Shown in pieces: positions 1 to 12,570 of a DNA stretch of 64,000 nt (the stretch's first letter is position 1; each line of letters starts with the position of its first letter). The translations under genes and the position numbers were made by a program. This stretch comes from Stropharia rugosoannulata. Its lineage: Eukaryota > Basidiomycota > Agaricomycetes > Agaricales > Strophariaceae. The stretch is taken from positions 1,240,001 through 1,304,000 of the forward strand of contig JANCIK010000001.1 in NCBI GenBank assembly GCA_028532985.1, read 5' to 3'. Under the pieces are notes generated by a model. It was not told the DNA's origin and ran no database searches. It saw nothing but the letters and a program-made list of their open reading frames with translations.

Positions 1-2465
1 CTCTTCCAGTGCCTTGGAACTTGTGTCCCTATTCTCCCGCGACTGTTGATATTGTATCCAAGCGGCTGCGCATAGTGAATAGACATCATGTTTGTCGTGA
101 TCTTTGAGTGTAGTGAAGACGAACTCTTTGGCGACCTTTGGGGAGCCGCTGTGGATAAGGAAGTATGTGTAGAATGCGCGCAGGTTGAGATTGCTATTTT
201 GAGAAGCTAGAGACTGTTTTAACAGATCGTGAGCATCGTTTAATCGATTCGATTTTGTTAGCATATGCGCTTGACGAATTTTTGCTGTAAGGTACTAAGT
301 AAAATCATCAAACAAGTGGAAGGACGTGGCATACCGTCAACATATTCAGAATGTCGAGACAGCAATTTATCATATGCTTCTTTCGCCATGTTCTCTGCTC
401 CTTGGTCTTCGTATACACGCGCGAGGTTGTAGAGCAGGGTCGTAGCAAGTCCTTCCGCTGCATTCGGGTTCAGAGTGCCAGTGGTTACCAAAGCATTCTC
501 ATACATGGTCTGCGCTTCTGCTAGCCGACCTTCCAGATGATGCAAAACACCAATGTTGTTGATCAGTTTAGGATCTGCTTGGCCAGACGCCTGACTGATC
601 CTGAGTGCCTCTTTGAGCGCCTTTCCTGTGCGGTCCAGGTTTTCATCTTGCCACAGCCGAGCTATTTCAGCATGCATCTCAACATCTTCTGAAATTCCCC
701 GTGCTACTCTCGATGAATTGTGTCCAGTGCGCGCTTCTTCCAACTCGATGTCTTTGCCAACCCTGTCGAAGAGTTCTCGTGCACGTGTTTTTTCTTGAGC
801 CACATCAGCACTCGACACTCCTGGCCGTGGGTGTGCTCTCAATGAAGCCAACATGACAGTGGCTTCAATGGAACGTTGCGGATGCCGCGCTTGTATCAGG
901 GTATCTAGAGTGTGGATAGCAGCAGCCATTTCATCTGGGTGGCGATATGTAAGAGTCAAGTAAATCAAAAGCGTATGCGACTAACTGTTTAACAGCTGCA
1001 TTTGGGCAAGACCAATAGCTCCGACAACATTTTTGGGCTGACCTTCGACAGCTGCAGAATAGTGTTTGGTCGCCTGGCTGATGGCATTGCTTACATGGGC
1101 TACCCTACCAGAGCGCAGATAACCTTCTGTGAGTACGGTCAGGGTATCGGCGAATTGAATTGTTCGCTCAGCCAATTTCAGAGCCTATAACCAGCAGAAT
1201 AAATAAGGTCTCGAAATAAAACAGGGTTAAAATACGTACTCTTGTGTGATTGCCCTTCATCAAGAATAGTTCACAGAGAGCATTTGATGCTGCCGCATTC
1301 CGGTTATTGGCATGGAAAGCACGCTCCACCAGCTTCGTTCCCCTCAAGAAAGCTTGTTTCTTCTCAGCGTCAGAGATTTGATCACTCTTGCTAAAGTTGA
1401 TTGCTTCAAGTCCAAGAAGTAGTTGTGCAGACCATTCCGAAGGATTCTGTGAAGCAACGGCTATGAGACTACCATGTAACTAGAAAACATTGGAAGCTTA
1501 CCACTTCCAAACTGCGCTCCCATGCTTCCTTGGCTTTGGCCTTGTAGTCCAATGCCCAAAGACAGAGACCTATGCCTATTCGAGGGTCGGGAGTGCAATA
1601 GGGATTGTATCGTAGAACGTCTTGGAACACGCGGAGAGCTTCTCGGTAGTGACGTCGCGCGTACAGGATACGTGCCTGAAGCAGTAAAGCAAAGAGCGAA
1701 TTCCTATGAGGTAAGACATACCTTGCCCAGTAACGCGATCAGATTTGTAGGTTTGTCGGCCAACACACCCTCAAACGACCGCATCGCATCATCCATGGAC
1801 CGTGTTGCCAGTTGTTGAACACCTATTCAACATTAGGGTATACTTCGTTTACGAGAACTATACGCACCTCGGGTGAGGAAAGAGAGAGTCCCACTAACAC
1901 CTTCGCCTGATTCGGCGCCAGCGCGTTCTCCATGATTGAGGTATTGAGCGGCTATACTATAATAGTCTTCTTTGGATTGTTCGGACACCAATACATCCTG
2001 TTCTAAATGCAGTGAAATAGTTAGTGTCGATGTATGGCAAGCACGATAGGAGCCCAATCTTACGGGCGTCTTTAAGAATCAATTTAGGCGCATTTCTGGC
2101 GTGGGCCATTTGTATGTTGGCGAGAAGAGCGTATACAGGCGGCAACGAAGATGCCGAATCATTTGATTGGAAAGCTAGTGGACCATGAGAAGGGGGCTGA
2201 GCATAATATGAGAAGACTTGCATTCGATAGCAGAGTTCGCAAGGCGTTCAGCTGCTGCAAGATATCCTCTCCTCCAGTACTCTCCAGCGAGCTTGGTCCA
2301 CACGAAAACATTGCAATTGCCATCCTTGAGGAGGTCCAATACGTCATCGGGATTAGGGTCGAGATTGTCCAGGTCGATTGTTATGACTTCTTGACCGCCC
2401 AATTCAATATCAACCGAGCGGCCTGGCAAGGGGTTGTCGTCCATATCCATTATTTCGAAAACCAA
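1..2465 (-). CDS. CTR9: RNA polymerase-associated protein Ctr9 (Paf1 complex), 3' end cut by window edge
   Basis: Ctr9 is the TPR scaffold of the nuclear Paf1 elongation complex, which couples RNA polymerase II transcription to histone modification. The N-terminus reads like the Ctr9 start (VITIDLDNLDPNPDDVLDLL, then FVWTKLAGEYWRRGY), and TPR-like helical pairs follow in later exons (VYALLANIQMAHARNAPKLI; KLINNIGVLHHLEGRLAEAQ; LLYNLARVYEDQGAENMAKE). The frame stays open to base 1 (HDLLKQSLASQNSNLNLRAF), so the C-terminal part lies outside. The start is the ATG at 2463-2465; an in-frame ATG at 2450 is also possible. There are several short introns, and the first (2175-2221) has a GC donor. The family is about 1000 residues; roughly two thirds is visible. 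Identification is from family memory and is strong. Confidence 0.9.
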
Positions 2466-3825
2466 GATTATAGGCCACCAGTTAAAGGTGCTAGACCAGG
2501 CCTTAAATATTCAAGCGTCGCAGCAGGATGAGCGTAGCCAGTGGCCGTCGAGAAGTGAACTATAGAACGGCTGCCCGAATATGAGGTGGTTAATGCAAAT
2601 GCACTTGCGCGGTAAGCAAGCCGGAGTGAGCATCGAGCACGTGGGGTACCGCGTATATTTGGCCTTGCTTGCCTCGCGCAGGCTTTCTCACGATTCATTT
2701 CTGCCACGAAGCCTAACCTTAATGATGCCCTTTCATCGACCCCCTCTCGTCTATCACACCTTCCACACAACAATTTTGCGTGTACGAGATTTGTACGTCA
2801 CCTCAGAAGATGAATGAATGGTTAGATCCGATTGGAGGTGCTAAGTGTTATGGCAATCCCAACCTGCGTCCTCAGATCAAATCACTGCTTTGCTTGCTGT
2901 GCGCAAGCTCTGCGTGTGTGTATGCGCGAAGCACATTTTAGCTCCGTACTATTATGTCGCAGCACTGTCCATCAAATATCCAAGAGGATCGTGCAGGTGA
3001 ATCGGCTACTTGTTCAATTTGCTTCCATTTGTCTCCGGTTTGCACTTGCTCTGCTGGTAAGCTTCGTTTGGAAGTCGTGCTGGTGCTAAGAATTAGTTGG
3101 ACATCCGATGACATATAAATCCACCGACGCACATCTACACATTGCTTGCCAGGCCCAAAATAACCACAAAATCCAATGACAGAATCTTGGGAACAACTGC
3201 CTGTTTATAACGTCGAGATGTTCTTGCACGCGGATTGATTCAGGTGACTAAGTGAAGGGCTCTCTCACACATTGACTTCATCTTGGAGTGCTACTTTCTA
3301 TTCGCACGAGAGAATAATTGATGTCCCCGCCTTGCAGCTCTGTGCCCCACTTGCATGGGAATTGTCAAGGCTCGAGAGAAGTTGTCTGTTCTTGGACTGC
3401 GCTATATTTGTCCTGCTGGGTTATCCATTTCCTCTCCTTACGGAAAGTTGCTACTGCATGCATCGACCAACTGTGTATCTTAACATCACTTTTACACTCT
3501 TCCGAAGGGAGAAAGCGTCTTGATCACAGCAGCAACGTGGTCCCTCAATCATTTCATTGCTATGCCTTAGAATACCGCAATGCAGATATCCGTACACCAT
3601 TCACAGGATGCGTGTCACTAATAGCACGGTGCCAGTAGCTGTTTCTATCTATGAGAAAGTCACGTAGCCGTGTCCTGACTGGAAGATCAATTTAACGACG
3701 ACGCTGCGCTTTCCTGCCCCCCTTCCCCACTTCCTTCGTCACCAGGCGCAGGCGCACAACACACTCGCAATATCGTGGCGGTACTTTCCTTGGCAATCTG
3801 GCAAGTCGCATTAAGAACCGCCAGC
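2466..3825. other. Intergenic, no supportable gene
   Basis: This 1.36 kb gap holds the 5' side of the leftward CTR9 gene and the upstream region of the rightward membrane-protein gene. Open frames on both strands are short (under about 105 codons) and show no family resemblance or joinable exon pattern. I see no RNA gene or repeat. Confidence 0.5.
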
Positions 3826-5138
3826 ATGGCTGGCCATAGCTTGCTAGATGTATCATGCGGCCAAGGTAGAATTTCGATTACTAACAGTAAGCTTATTCTG
3901 ATTAACTCTTGTTTGTCAGTTGCCTCCATGGCCTTTCTCATATACGACATCTGCATCACACTGGATGATGAAGTCAATATTATTTGGTCGTGCGTTCTTG
4001 CAACTCGTAGCAAATTCAATAGCTCAACCAGCGCCGTACACAGCAAACCGAATAAGTCATGGATCAAATGGCATTATCTATTCACCCGCTATTTTGCACT
4101 TGCCGCTCAAATGTTAGTAGTCGGATCCCCTATTGTTGGAGCATAAAATTCATAAGATTGTTTAACAGAACGAATCGGGGCATTGCCACTGCGATAGAAT
4201 CAAATAAATTATCGAGCAAAAGCTCCCTCAAAATCTGGTATATGTGTCAGGTTGTCGTAGGGACAGTTCTGATGACAGCACTGGAGATTGTCCTTATGGC
4301 TCGTGGTAAGTGATGACCGCTTCATTATTTACTAAACATCTCTAATATTTCTACTTCGTAGTATTTGCGCTTTACAAAAAAAGTATATGGATTGCTCTGT
4401 TATTTGTGGCAGTGATCGTTGGCGAGTCAACAGCAGTCGTAGTTGGCATCATGCTAAGCAGACCTGGCGATAATTTTACTCCTTCGACGGTTTTGTTGTC
4501 AACCCCGAATTCGTATACCTACTTCGGGTGAGTGACTTCTAGAGTACATGCCGTCTCTCCTAAATTTTGCGTGTACCAAATTTTAGAGTCGGTGCCATTG
4601 TATCCCAAGTGACGATCCTTGCATTGACTTTGATTAAGTACAAAACTGCGGTGAAAGATGGGTGGGGAAAAACACCGGTGGTGATGCTTATGGTTAGGGA
4701 TGGGACAGTCGCGTTCTTTATCCTTCTGGGTATGTGGCATTATCTTTCTGCTAAATTTGAAGCTAAATATGAATTAGTTATTACTACCTTGACCGTGGTT
4801 GCAACTAGTATGAAGACCGAATATGGGCCACTGGGGAATTCGTACGCATTATTCGTCACCTCGAGTGCTCCTATCTAATGTCATTTATTATGATTAGCTG
4901 GCTTCTTTCGATTGTTGGATGCTCAGTAAGAATCAGCATAAACACGTAACATTCAGAAGTGATTGATTATGAGCAGGGATGTCGCCTTATAATTAACATG
5001 CAAAGATGCTCATTGCGAGCAGCTGAGCTCGAGACTATGGACGATCCGCCTGGCACGGTACAATTGACGACTATATGGAATGAAGTCGAATTTGAAATGT
5101 CTGACCATCACCATCGAATAGAACTTCTTCCATCGTAG
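3826..5138 (+). CDS. DUF6533-type multi-pass membrane protein
   Basis: This belongs to a basidiomycete-expanded family of seven-helix-like membrane proteins of unknown function. Exon 1 (MAGHSLLDVSCGQ) joins across a 54-base intron to VASMAFLIYDICITLDDEVN, the hallmark start of DUF6533 (a helix ending in YD, then an LD/E-DEV segment). Further hydrophobic segments follow (VVVGTVLMTALEIVLMA; an Ile/Val/Gly-rich segment near 4390-4470; AIVSQVTILALTLIKY; VMLMVRDGTVAFFILLG). The last exons end in a hydrophilic tail finishing IELLPS at 5136-5138. I count about seven introns; the junctions near 3988-4056 and 4110-4169 are less certain. No function can be assigned beyond the family. The gene stands alone between CTR9 and RPS0. 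Confidence 0.7.
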
Positions 5139-5701
5139 ATCAAGTACATAATATACCATGTTCATGTTAATACCCATTGCATACCATGTACCAACCTCAA
5201 TCGCATTATTGTATCAATTAGAAATAAACATATCAACCTTGTATCAACCTCTCACAGCGCTACAGTAACTAGGCCCATCCTTGGCACTAGAAATAATGTT
5301 CAGCGGTCATTGATGTCACAGTAATGTCCTGTGTAAGAAAGAATAATTCAGGTGCGCAGTAGAGAGTCAAGGGAAATGATATGTTGACTTCGAATTTTCA
5401 AAGTAAAAGCAATATTTTATTCCGAGAAAGATAATGTAAGCGTGGGAACACGTGAGTGTACCAATCAGGCAAACTTTGTCGACGACCGCCGCACCCGCCA
5501 GAACACCCAAAATCGACCGTGCACGTCGTTCAAGCCGACCTCAAGCCCTCAGACGCTTCACGGTACGTCCCTACGACGGTCCATCCGGCATTGAGAGCAA
5601 GAACGAGTCGATTCGAGCTTGTATTGGGATGGATGCGGTCGGCCCAGTTTGGATGTTGAACCCATGCTAATTGCCCTTGTTTCTCTTAGGTTTAACACAA
5701 T
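5139..5701 (+). promoter_or_regulatory. RPS0 upstream region with probable 5'-UTR intron
   Basis: No coding gene is seen. Just upstream of the RPS0 start, a GTACGT donor at about 5571 and a TTTCTCTTAG acceptor ending at about 5690 bound a plausible 5'-UTR intron, common in highly expressed fungal ribosomal protein genes. The transcription start was not determined. Confidence 0.4.
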
Positions 5702-6699
5702 ATGGCATCCAAGCTACCATCCGTCTTGAGCGCGACCGAGGAGGAAATTCAGCTGTTGTTGGCTGCGCAGTGCCACATTGGCACCAAAAATTGCGATAAG
5801 CAGATGGAGCCCTACGTCTGGAAGAGACGCGCTGATGGTGCGTGGAGTTATCGCCTGCGAAACCCTCATTTTTTTCCTTAAACTGGGAAAGGTATCCACG
5901 TCTTGAACATTGGAAAGACCTGGGAGAAGCTTGTCCTCGCCGCCCGTATCATCGCTGCCGTCGAGAACCCCAATGATGTTTGTGTCATTTCCGCCCGCCC
6001 TTACGGCCACCGCGCTGTCCTCAAATTCGCCGCCCACACCGGTGCCCAGGCCATTGCTGGACGATTCACCCCCGGTTCCTTCACCAACTACATCACCCGT
6101 TCGTTCAAGGAGCCCCGTCTCATCATCGTTACGGACCCCCGCGTCGACCACCAGGCTATCCGTGAGGCCTCCTACGTCAACATCCCCGTCATTGCCCTCT
6201 GCGACACTGATGCTCCCCTGAAATTCGTTGATGTTGCCATCCCCACCAACAACAAGACGAGACACTCCATTGGTCTCATCTGGTGGCTTCTTGCCCGCGA
6301 GGTCCTCCGCCTCCGCGGCACTATCCCCAGGACAAGCGACGGCTGGAATGTCATGGTCGACATGTTCTTCTACAGGGATCCTGAAGAGGTTGAGAAGCAG
6401 CAGCAAGAGGAGGCTCAGGCCAAGCTTGCTGCTCAGCAGGGTGAGGTCGAGGCTCCCGCCGGCCTCTCAGAATGGGACGTTACGAGCGGACATGTTGGTG
6501 GAATCAACCCCGCATTGGCTGCTGAGGGTGGTGAGTCGATTTGTTGCTCTCTCGTGCATTACATATCTTATTGGTTACAGGTGCTCTTGACTGGTCCGCG
6601 GACCCCCAACCCGGAAACACCGACTGGTCTGCTGAGCCCACTGCCGGAGGATGGGGTGCTGAGGCCCCTGCTGCTACTGGTACCGGTGGTTGGGATTAA
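5702..6699 (+). CDS. RPS0: 40S ribosomal protein S0 (uS2)
   Basis: Structural component of the small ribosomal subunit, needed for 18S rRNA maturation (RPSA/laminin-receptor homologue). Three exons: 5702-5837, 5892-6530 and 6581-6699; introns 5838-5891 and 6531-6580 join cleanly (ADG|IHV and AEGG|ALDW). The protein carries the uS2 core: [80 protein letters not shown] and [20 protein letters not shown]. It ends in the acidic, Trp-containing tail ([20 protein letters not shown]) typical of eukaryotic S0. Length of about 297 residues matches the family. The gene converges on the paraoxonase-like gene, with 219 bases between the stops. Confidence 0.97.
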
Positions 6700-6918
6700 A
6701 TCTAGCCATCTTTCTTACCTTGTCATCTGGTTGCCTATTCGGCTTGCGGTCGGACTGGCAAGCTTTGTATCCGTCCAATTTTTATGCCAGTATGTCAAAA
6801 AAGAATATGATATTCATGATTCCTTTCTCCCTCCAATTATAAATCACATACAACGGCGTATGGAGATGTTATACCTTTCACTACGGTTAAGAACGTGGGA
6901 GAGGGCGGTAAGAATTAA

Positions 6919-8354
6919 CTAACCTGTTAGATATAGCTTGTTTCGTTCTGAATCATACGACGCCGAAGTAGCTCCCGACATAATGTTTCCATCGTCTTCG
7001 AACATCTATTATCAAATTAAGGCTATGCTTGCTCTCAACATAATGATTAAGGCTTACCTTCTCGATCTTGTACTTCTCACCGAAGAATGCGTTTGGGCCG
7101 GTGTTGATTGAGAACATAAGGGCAACAGTTGGGGCGCGAACTTCTGTTGGATTCTTCATAAATTCAATGGCAGTCTTGATGATAGGGACGGCTGTGTGTG
7201 TTCAATCAGACATCTTCCTTATAATTTTAGTGACATACCCGCCCCCCAAAGGTGCCCTTCGGCATCAACTGCTAAATTATCCACAAAATAACCTTGCCGT
7301 ATACCTTGGGTGAGTAGTGATGTATAGACGAGTCAAAAATAGCCAACCTGTTTTAATAGAATCTGTGACGACCAATGTGTTGTCTGCCTGCTGTTCCAAA
7401 ATGTCTACTGCACCAATCATTGGGCTCGCGACATAGACGGTGCCGTTAGATGCTGCGGTTATACCATTAGTACTGTAAGTCTTTGGGAGAGCTGGCTTGC
7501 AGCCTTCCTCAACGTGGCAATAGCCAACGAATGAAGCCTTGCGACCGTAGAGGTCAAACTGTCTCGCCTGAAATGCATCTCCAGTAAGTAACTGAATCTA
7601 ATGAGCAACAGAGAAAAGGGACCGTACAAAGCCAGTTCGTTGGGAGTGATCATTGGTCACGTAGAAGCTCTTTCCGTCAGGAGAGCCGGCGACAGAGTTG
7701 GGTGTGATTATGACACTGTTGTCTGCGACTGTCTTCACATGGTGCATCGACGCGCTCCCTACAGTAGTCTCGAATATCTCGACCACGGAGTCAGCCCCCA
7801 CTTCGTGCGCCGGCTTATCGCCCACGGGTATGCGGTGGTTGACCAAGTATATGTACAAGTGCTCCGGGTTCTGCTCTGAAGCGACCACGTCCATGCCGTG
7901 CACGGAGAGGCCGCGTCCGTTGTTGAAGTCCGAGGTGGTCAGACGCGTTATGCGCGACGTGAAGGGGTCGTAGATGGCGACGAAGTCTGCAGTTGATGCT
8001 CCGGTAGCGTTTAGCGCATCCATGGCCGGATTCCAGTGTACTCGACTAGACAGTGACGCCGTGCACGCCAGGTAGACAAGCCCGGATGGCTGATGAAGGA
8101 CCAGCTCTGCGAGTGAGCGGGTATCGGCATGGTTAATGGAGACTTGATGAGTAGATGAGCATGCTCTGACGCCCACCTTCGCATCCCTCCAACTCTATGC
8201 GTTTGCAGTGCTCGTTGTTCAATGCGTGGATGGTCCGCGCTGGACTTATGCCCGCTATGGCGAAGAACGGTTTGAGGTACAGCTGATATATCCCCCCTCC
8301 GACAGCAAGGAGGACAATTAGAAGGTTGAGAAGAATCGTTGAAACGGTCCCCAT
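6919..8354 (-). CDS. Paraoxonase/arylesterase-like beta-propeller enzyme, membrane-anchored
   Basis: Calcium-dependent six-bladed propeller hydrolase family (PON/SMP-30 superfamily) acting on lactones or esters. The start at 8354 gives an uncleaved signal-anchor helix ([20 protein letters not shown]), as in animal PONs. After a short intron comes [18 protein letters not shown]; then [60 protein letters not shown] and FYVTNDHS, which match PON blade motifs including the Asn/Asp calcium-site region. Downstream exons contain [40 protein letters not shown] and a C-terminal [20 protein letters not shown] before the stop at 6919-6921. At least four introns. The true substrate cannot be told. It is divergent from the F-box/LRR gene with 328 bases between starts. 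Confidence 0.85.
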
Positions 8355-8682
8355 GATCAGGAGGGCAGGATCAGCAGGTGGAAGGGATGAGAGTGGTCTC
8401 CTGACTAGGACTCCTGGCGGTGAGTTTCCTGTTCTCAGCCGAGTGATGTCATGACTAAATGGAGGCAACTCTAACCTTGTCCCCTCACTGCTTACATCCA
8501 TCCATACCATTGCTGACGCGTTTTGTCTTGTGTATTTATCATCTTCATCCAGGGCTAGTGGCACACTTCGTAAATGAACATAGATAGAAGGCCGGGAACC
8601 GTGGTAAAGTAGAATTTCGTTCATTCGGACGGGCCTTGGTTTGCATACAGCATATTGTACAAAATCCCTATCTTTCATTCGC
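8355..8682. promoter_or_regulatory. Shared divergent promoter region
   Basis: The 328-base spacer lies between the leftward paraoxonase-like gene and the rightward F-box/LRR gene, so it must hold both 5' regions unless transcripts overlap. No clear TATA box or repeated site was found. Confidence 0.45.
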
Positions 8683-10438
8683 AATGGGCATCCAAGACTT
8701 AGAAATGGAATTAATCCATGAGATTATTGTTTTTGTGAGTTCTCTTTGGCAATTTTACCGTTAGTATGCACCCTGAGGCCTTGAGCACCATGGTCAAGTC
8801 AACTGCGAAATCGAGACGTGGTATTGCTTCTTTCAACAAACTGCGCCTCTCAGCCCTGCGACTGGTCTGTAAACTGTTCAAATGTGTGGTAGAACCCCTT
8901 CTCTTTTCAGATATAAAGCTATACTATAACGAATCGCGGGCCCGCTTCTACGTCACCCCAGATTACTTGGAAGCCATGGCGTCACCGACAAGTCCAGTGT
9001 GCTGCTACGCAAGATCGTTGACTATCGGACGCATTCAAGACGATTTTCCCCCCAGGAAAGCTATTAAACATGTTGGATGCAGTCCAAAAGAGGTCTTGGG
9101 AGCGATTACTTGCTTGACCAACCTCAGCGAGGTGCAGTAAGTAAGTCCCCCTTCGCCCCCTTGCCTGCTCTTTCTATCATATCACTCTTTTCATATAGTT
9201 GGGACATGCGCATCGACCGCCTCCTGGCTCTCATGATGAAAGGCTTGACAACTCTTCCGCACCTGGAAGAGCTCCACCTGGACTGTGAGGGCTATCGCCC
9301 AGTAGAACTCGGCCCAATTCAAGCCATCGCCTTCCAGCACTTTCCATGCCTAAAACAAATCCACATCAGCGGTTCCTACATACCTCTCCCCTTTGCCTTG
9401 AGCTGTATCCAGGAAATTCACGGGTTGCTTGCTAGTGGCAGGCAGGTATCGCATCTCTCATTGGCATTTCCTGCTAGAAACACGGTATTAGAACGGCCAG
9501 AACACGTCGACGTGCTCCAGACAATATTTGAAGGCATCTTGTGCGGCGTAGGTCCTCCCCTACGCTCCCTCAAGCTCGTTGGATGCGGCGCCACGCTTGA
9601 CAACGCGGTCCTGCCTCACCTGTCCAATCTGAGCTCCCTCGATGTCTCGTACTCTACCCTCCACGGGCAGGCGAACGAGGCGCAGTTCTGGCACGCGCTC
9701 CGCACAACTGGCATCCACCTCGCGCGGCTGACGATTGCGGTGGCGACAGCACCGGTGCTGAAGTACCTAGCGTCCTTCTCTGGTTTGCAGCACTTCACCG
9801 CCCGGGGGGACAGGTACCCTAAGTCTGCTGTCGGGATCAAACTGGATGCAATTCAAATCCATGAGGCAATGCGCGACGCACAGAAGTGCTCGCGGGACCT
9901 GGTGGATATACTGTCGCAGAAACACAGTGGCTCCCTCGTGGCGTACTTATCATATAACACCGTGATGGCGCGCGCGCCATCGTGCATGACGCCCGGCGAC
10001 ATGGCGGTCCTCAAAGGGTGCTCAAAGCTACGCAGGCTTGCATTTGCGTTCAGGGACATAATGAATATTGACCAGGAATCGGAGTTCGTGTCTATGGTGC
10101 GTCGCTCTCATTCGTTACTTTGACTTATCTGAGATCAAGTATATCTTTGTGTGTGGTAGTCAAGAATGATTGAGGATGCGCTCTGCTTTCCAGACATGTC
10201 CGTTATTGAGATGACGTACAGCATTCCTACGAACCACGGGCCGCGCATGCAGCGGACCAACGACGGCACACATAGGCGCGTTAAGAGGGCCCGTGAGCAG
10301 ATAATGGCCGCTGTGTGCATACCCGCGTCCGAGGAGAACCTCTCGACAGGATGCAAAGTGTATTTCAATAGACAGTCTTACAGTCTCTGTCATAAATCGG
10401 GGGGCGGGGATTGGAGTCTTAGTGAGTGCAATGATTAG
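8683..10438 (+). CDS. F-box-like / leucine-rich repeat protein (copy 1)
   Basis: Predicted substrate-recognition protein of the SCF ubiquitin ligase type. A short first exon (MGIQDLEMELIHEIIVF) joins across a 30-40 base intron to RLSALRLVCKLFKCVVEPLL, together a degenerate F-box. LRR-like units follow (LPHLEELHLDCEGYRPVELG; LRSLKLVGCGATLDNAVLPH; LSNLSSLDVSYSTLHGQANE; KGCSKLRRLAFAFRDI). A terminal intron (GTGCGT at about 10096 to GGTAG near 10159) leads to a last exon ending at 10438 (SRMIEDALCFPDMSVIEMTY). It is a clear paralogue of the gene at 27758-29581: same exon order and many aligned residues (LEELHLD-GYR, VLPHL-NL-SLDVS, FWHALRTTGIHLARL versus FWQALGSHSIRLRDL). The target protein is unknown. 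Confidence 0.75.
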
Positions 10439-11278
10439 TATGGCTTTTCAAGGACGATCTGTAGGGACACGAGCCCGATTAACTCTGCTTCATACAGTCA
10501 ATTCGAATATTCTGCGCTAGCCACTTGAGTCACTCTACTCTGCATTACTTGTATTTAACTCGACTCCCTCTCGTCTAATCTGCTGCTAGGAAATCAGTAG
10601 TAAATGATTACATACTGCCTGGATGTGGTAATGGTGGAACCAAGATGGAACTAGTTATCCTCCACCACTATCACAGCCCACATCACCGGCCGCACAAGAC
10701 AAAACCGATGATATTAAGTATTATTGGATCGTCCAGAAACTTATTCTGGAACCATACTTCATTGCAGACTTGCAGTGCTGTTCGGCAGTGTAAAATGTCA
10801 TCGCACAGAAGTTCAATTAATTTTAGGTGCATGCACTGTACGTAAATACTTCTGGCCAGACCGTCTTGCACAGGATCGGCATGTAAGTGCGCAACTGTCT
10901 GCGCGACCTACACCCGGCAAGGATCAACCTCTCACAGGTGCGTGCAACAGTGACTGTCCATATATTGGAAGCTCAGGTCGAGGCTGCCAATTACGATACT
11001 CCTTTGTCCTGAGTTGACAGATTAGAGGGCGGTGCAGCATGCAGGCCAACCACTCTCCGGGCCACGCGGATTTCAGAGAATTCAGGGGACCAAAAAAGAC
11101 TAATCCATAGATTATGATGTGGTCCGAGCTTCTTGGGTCCTGCATACACGCATCACTTTCAGGCGCATTCATAGATGTGCGCGATTGTAATATATATAAG
11201 GTGCGATAGACAGACTAAGGAGCCCGACCACAAATATTCCTATCTCCAAGTGGAAAGCTCTTGCCAGACGACCTCACT
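10439..11278. other. Intergenic with duplicated promoter of membrane protein copy 1
   Basis: No gene. From about 10740 onward this region resembles about 13030-13543 upstream of the second copy (shared CATCGCACAGAA, TTCATAGATG and TCAAGTGGAAA-type blocks), so the duplicated unit includes upstream sequence. A TATA box lies near 11191. Confidence 0.5.
11190..11201 (+). promoter_or_regulatory. TATA box of membrane protein copy 1
   Basis: The motif TATATATAAG lies 88 bases upstream of the ATG. The same motif followed by a conserved leader (CCAGACGACCTC just before the ATG) occurs at the same distance in the second copy, which supports function. Confidence 0.55.
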
Positions 11279-12570
11279 ATGATCTCCACGGAAACACAAC
11301 AACTAATACTCAGTGATTCCCTGAATTCTTCGCTTCTTTTCTCGTTCCTAATGGGTAATTAACTTGTAATCGGACTTTTAAGTTACTCAACTAATATTTG
11401 AATACAGGGATATACACCACTGTATCCGCATTTACAATCTACATATATGGTGCGTACTTTTTCTGATACCCAACCCAGAGCTCTTGATAACTCCCAAGAA
11501 AGCCACCAGAAAGAAAAATAGAAGCATTATCGTCACTTGCGCACTTGTCATTCTGCTTGTCTCCAGTATCGCAAACCTAGCACTTCAGTGGAAGATGCTG
11601 AATATATGCTTTATCACCAATGACCAAACAATGTCCTCTGCTTTTGTCTGTACTTTGACTGTACAAGTAACAGGTTATAATCTAGCAGCTGGTGTTATAA
11701 CTGACTTGCAATCTGTTGTTGCTGATGGTTTACTGGTAACGTCTACTCTTACGCTTGATATACTTCAATGACTAAAGTAACAGCCTACTTGATTCAAGGT
11801 ATGGAGATGCTACCATTTGTCTGGCAAATCTATAAGGACAATATGTTTTATAGTTTTTTCCCTTGCCCTTGAAGTTGGTGTGTTTTTCTACTAGCTATTT
11901 TAAATATTCTGGAGCTCTGACAAATCATAAAGTCTTGGGAATTGCAGCCATAACAACAACAGCACTACGTGAACTGAGGATTGAAGACCAGACGATGCGA
12001 AATGCCACAAACGTTGTCGATATTATCTTTTTCGCGACTACGGCTTTAACCAGTATCTCATCCACTATCTTCATATGTCAGCGTATAAAAAACTCAATTG
12101 GCAAGACTCATCATAATCAGCGATACCGGAAAATTATCCAAAGTACAATTGAATCTTCGGTCATATACTCTATTGCTTCTGTGTTCAATGTTATTTTCTA
12201 TATATGGTCCTCCACCATTCCCTCTGTTTTCAACGCTGAATTCATACTTGCTTCTGGGGTTGGTGCATATGGAACTGCTTTCTCATTTGCTCTAATAGTG
12301 AGTCTCGTTTAATTTACGTCCAAAATTTGTCATAATAAAATACACCATATCCAGACACTAGCGCCAACACTTATGATTGCCCAGATCAGTCTGTCTCCCA
12401 GTCCAGGATCCACTGTCGTGGAGGATTCACTGCCTATATCAGTTCTTCAGTTCCATCACCGGACGACTATAGAGAGCTCCACGCATCCTACCACATCTGG
12501 TGTAGTTGCTGTGTCTCCCGATGAGTTACATGGCTTAGAGAAGGGAGTTATGACAGCAGTTACCAATTAG
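11279..12570 (+). CDS. Multi-pass membrane protein, tandem copy 1
   Basis: Basidiomycete-expanded seven-helix-type membrane protein of unknown role. Exon 1 (MISTETQQLILSDSLNSSLL...FLMG) joins to IYTTVSAFTIYIY, then RKNRSIIVTCALVILLVSSI and ANLALQWKMLNICFITND. After GVITDLQSVVADGLL, an intron of about 60 bases leads to a WRCYHLSGKSIRTICFIVFS exon, the WRC motif usual after the third or fourth helix. A further intron (acceptor AG at 11946-11947) leads to ITTTALRELRIEDQTMRNAT, VDIIFFATTALTSISSTIFI and IIQSTIESSVIYSIASVFNV. The last exon begins TLAPTLMIAQISLSPSPGST and ends in a soluble tail at 12570. About six introns. It is highly similar, at base level too, to the copy at 13544-14888. Confidence 0.7.

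Noticed and set aside
5571..5690. snoRNA inside the RPS0 5'-UTR intron
   Set aside because: No C/D-box pair or H/ACA pattern could be read; only the RACK1 intron shows a snoRNA.
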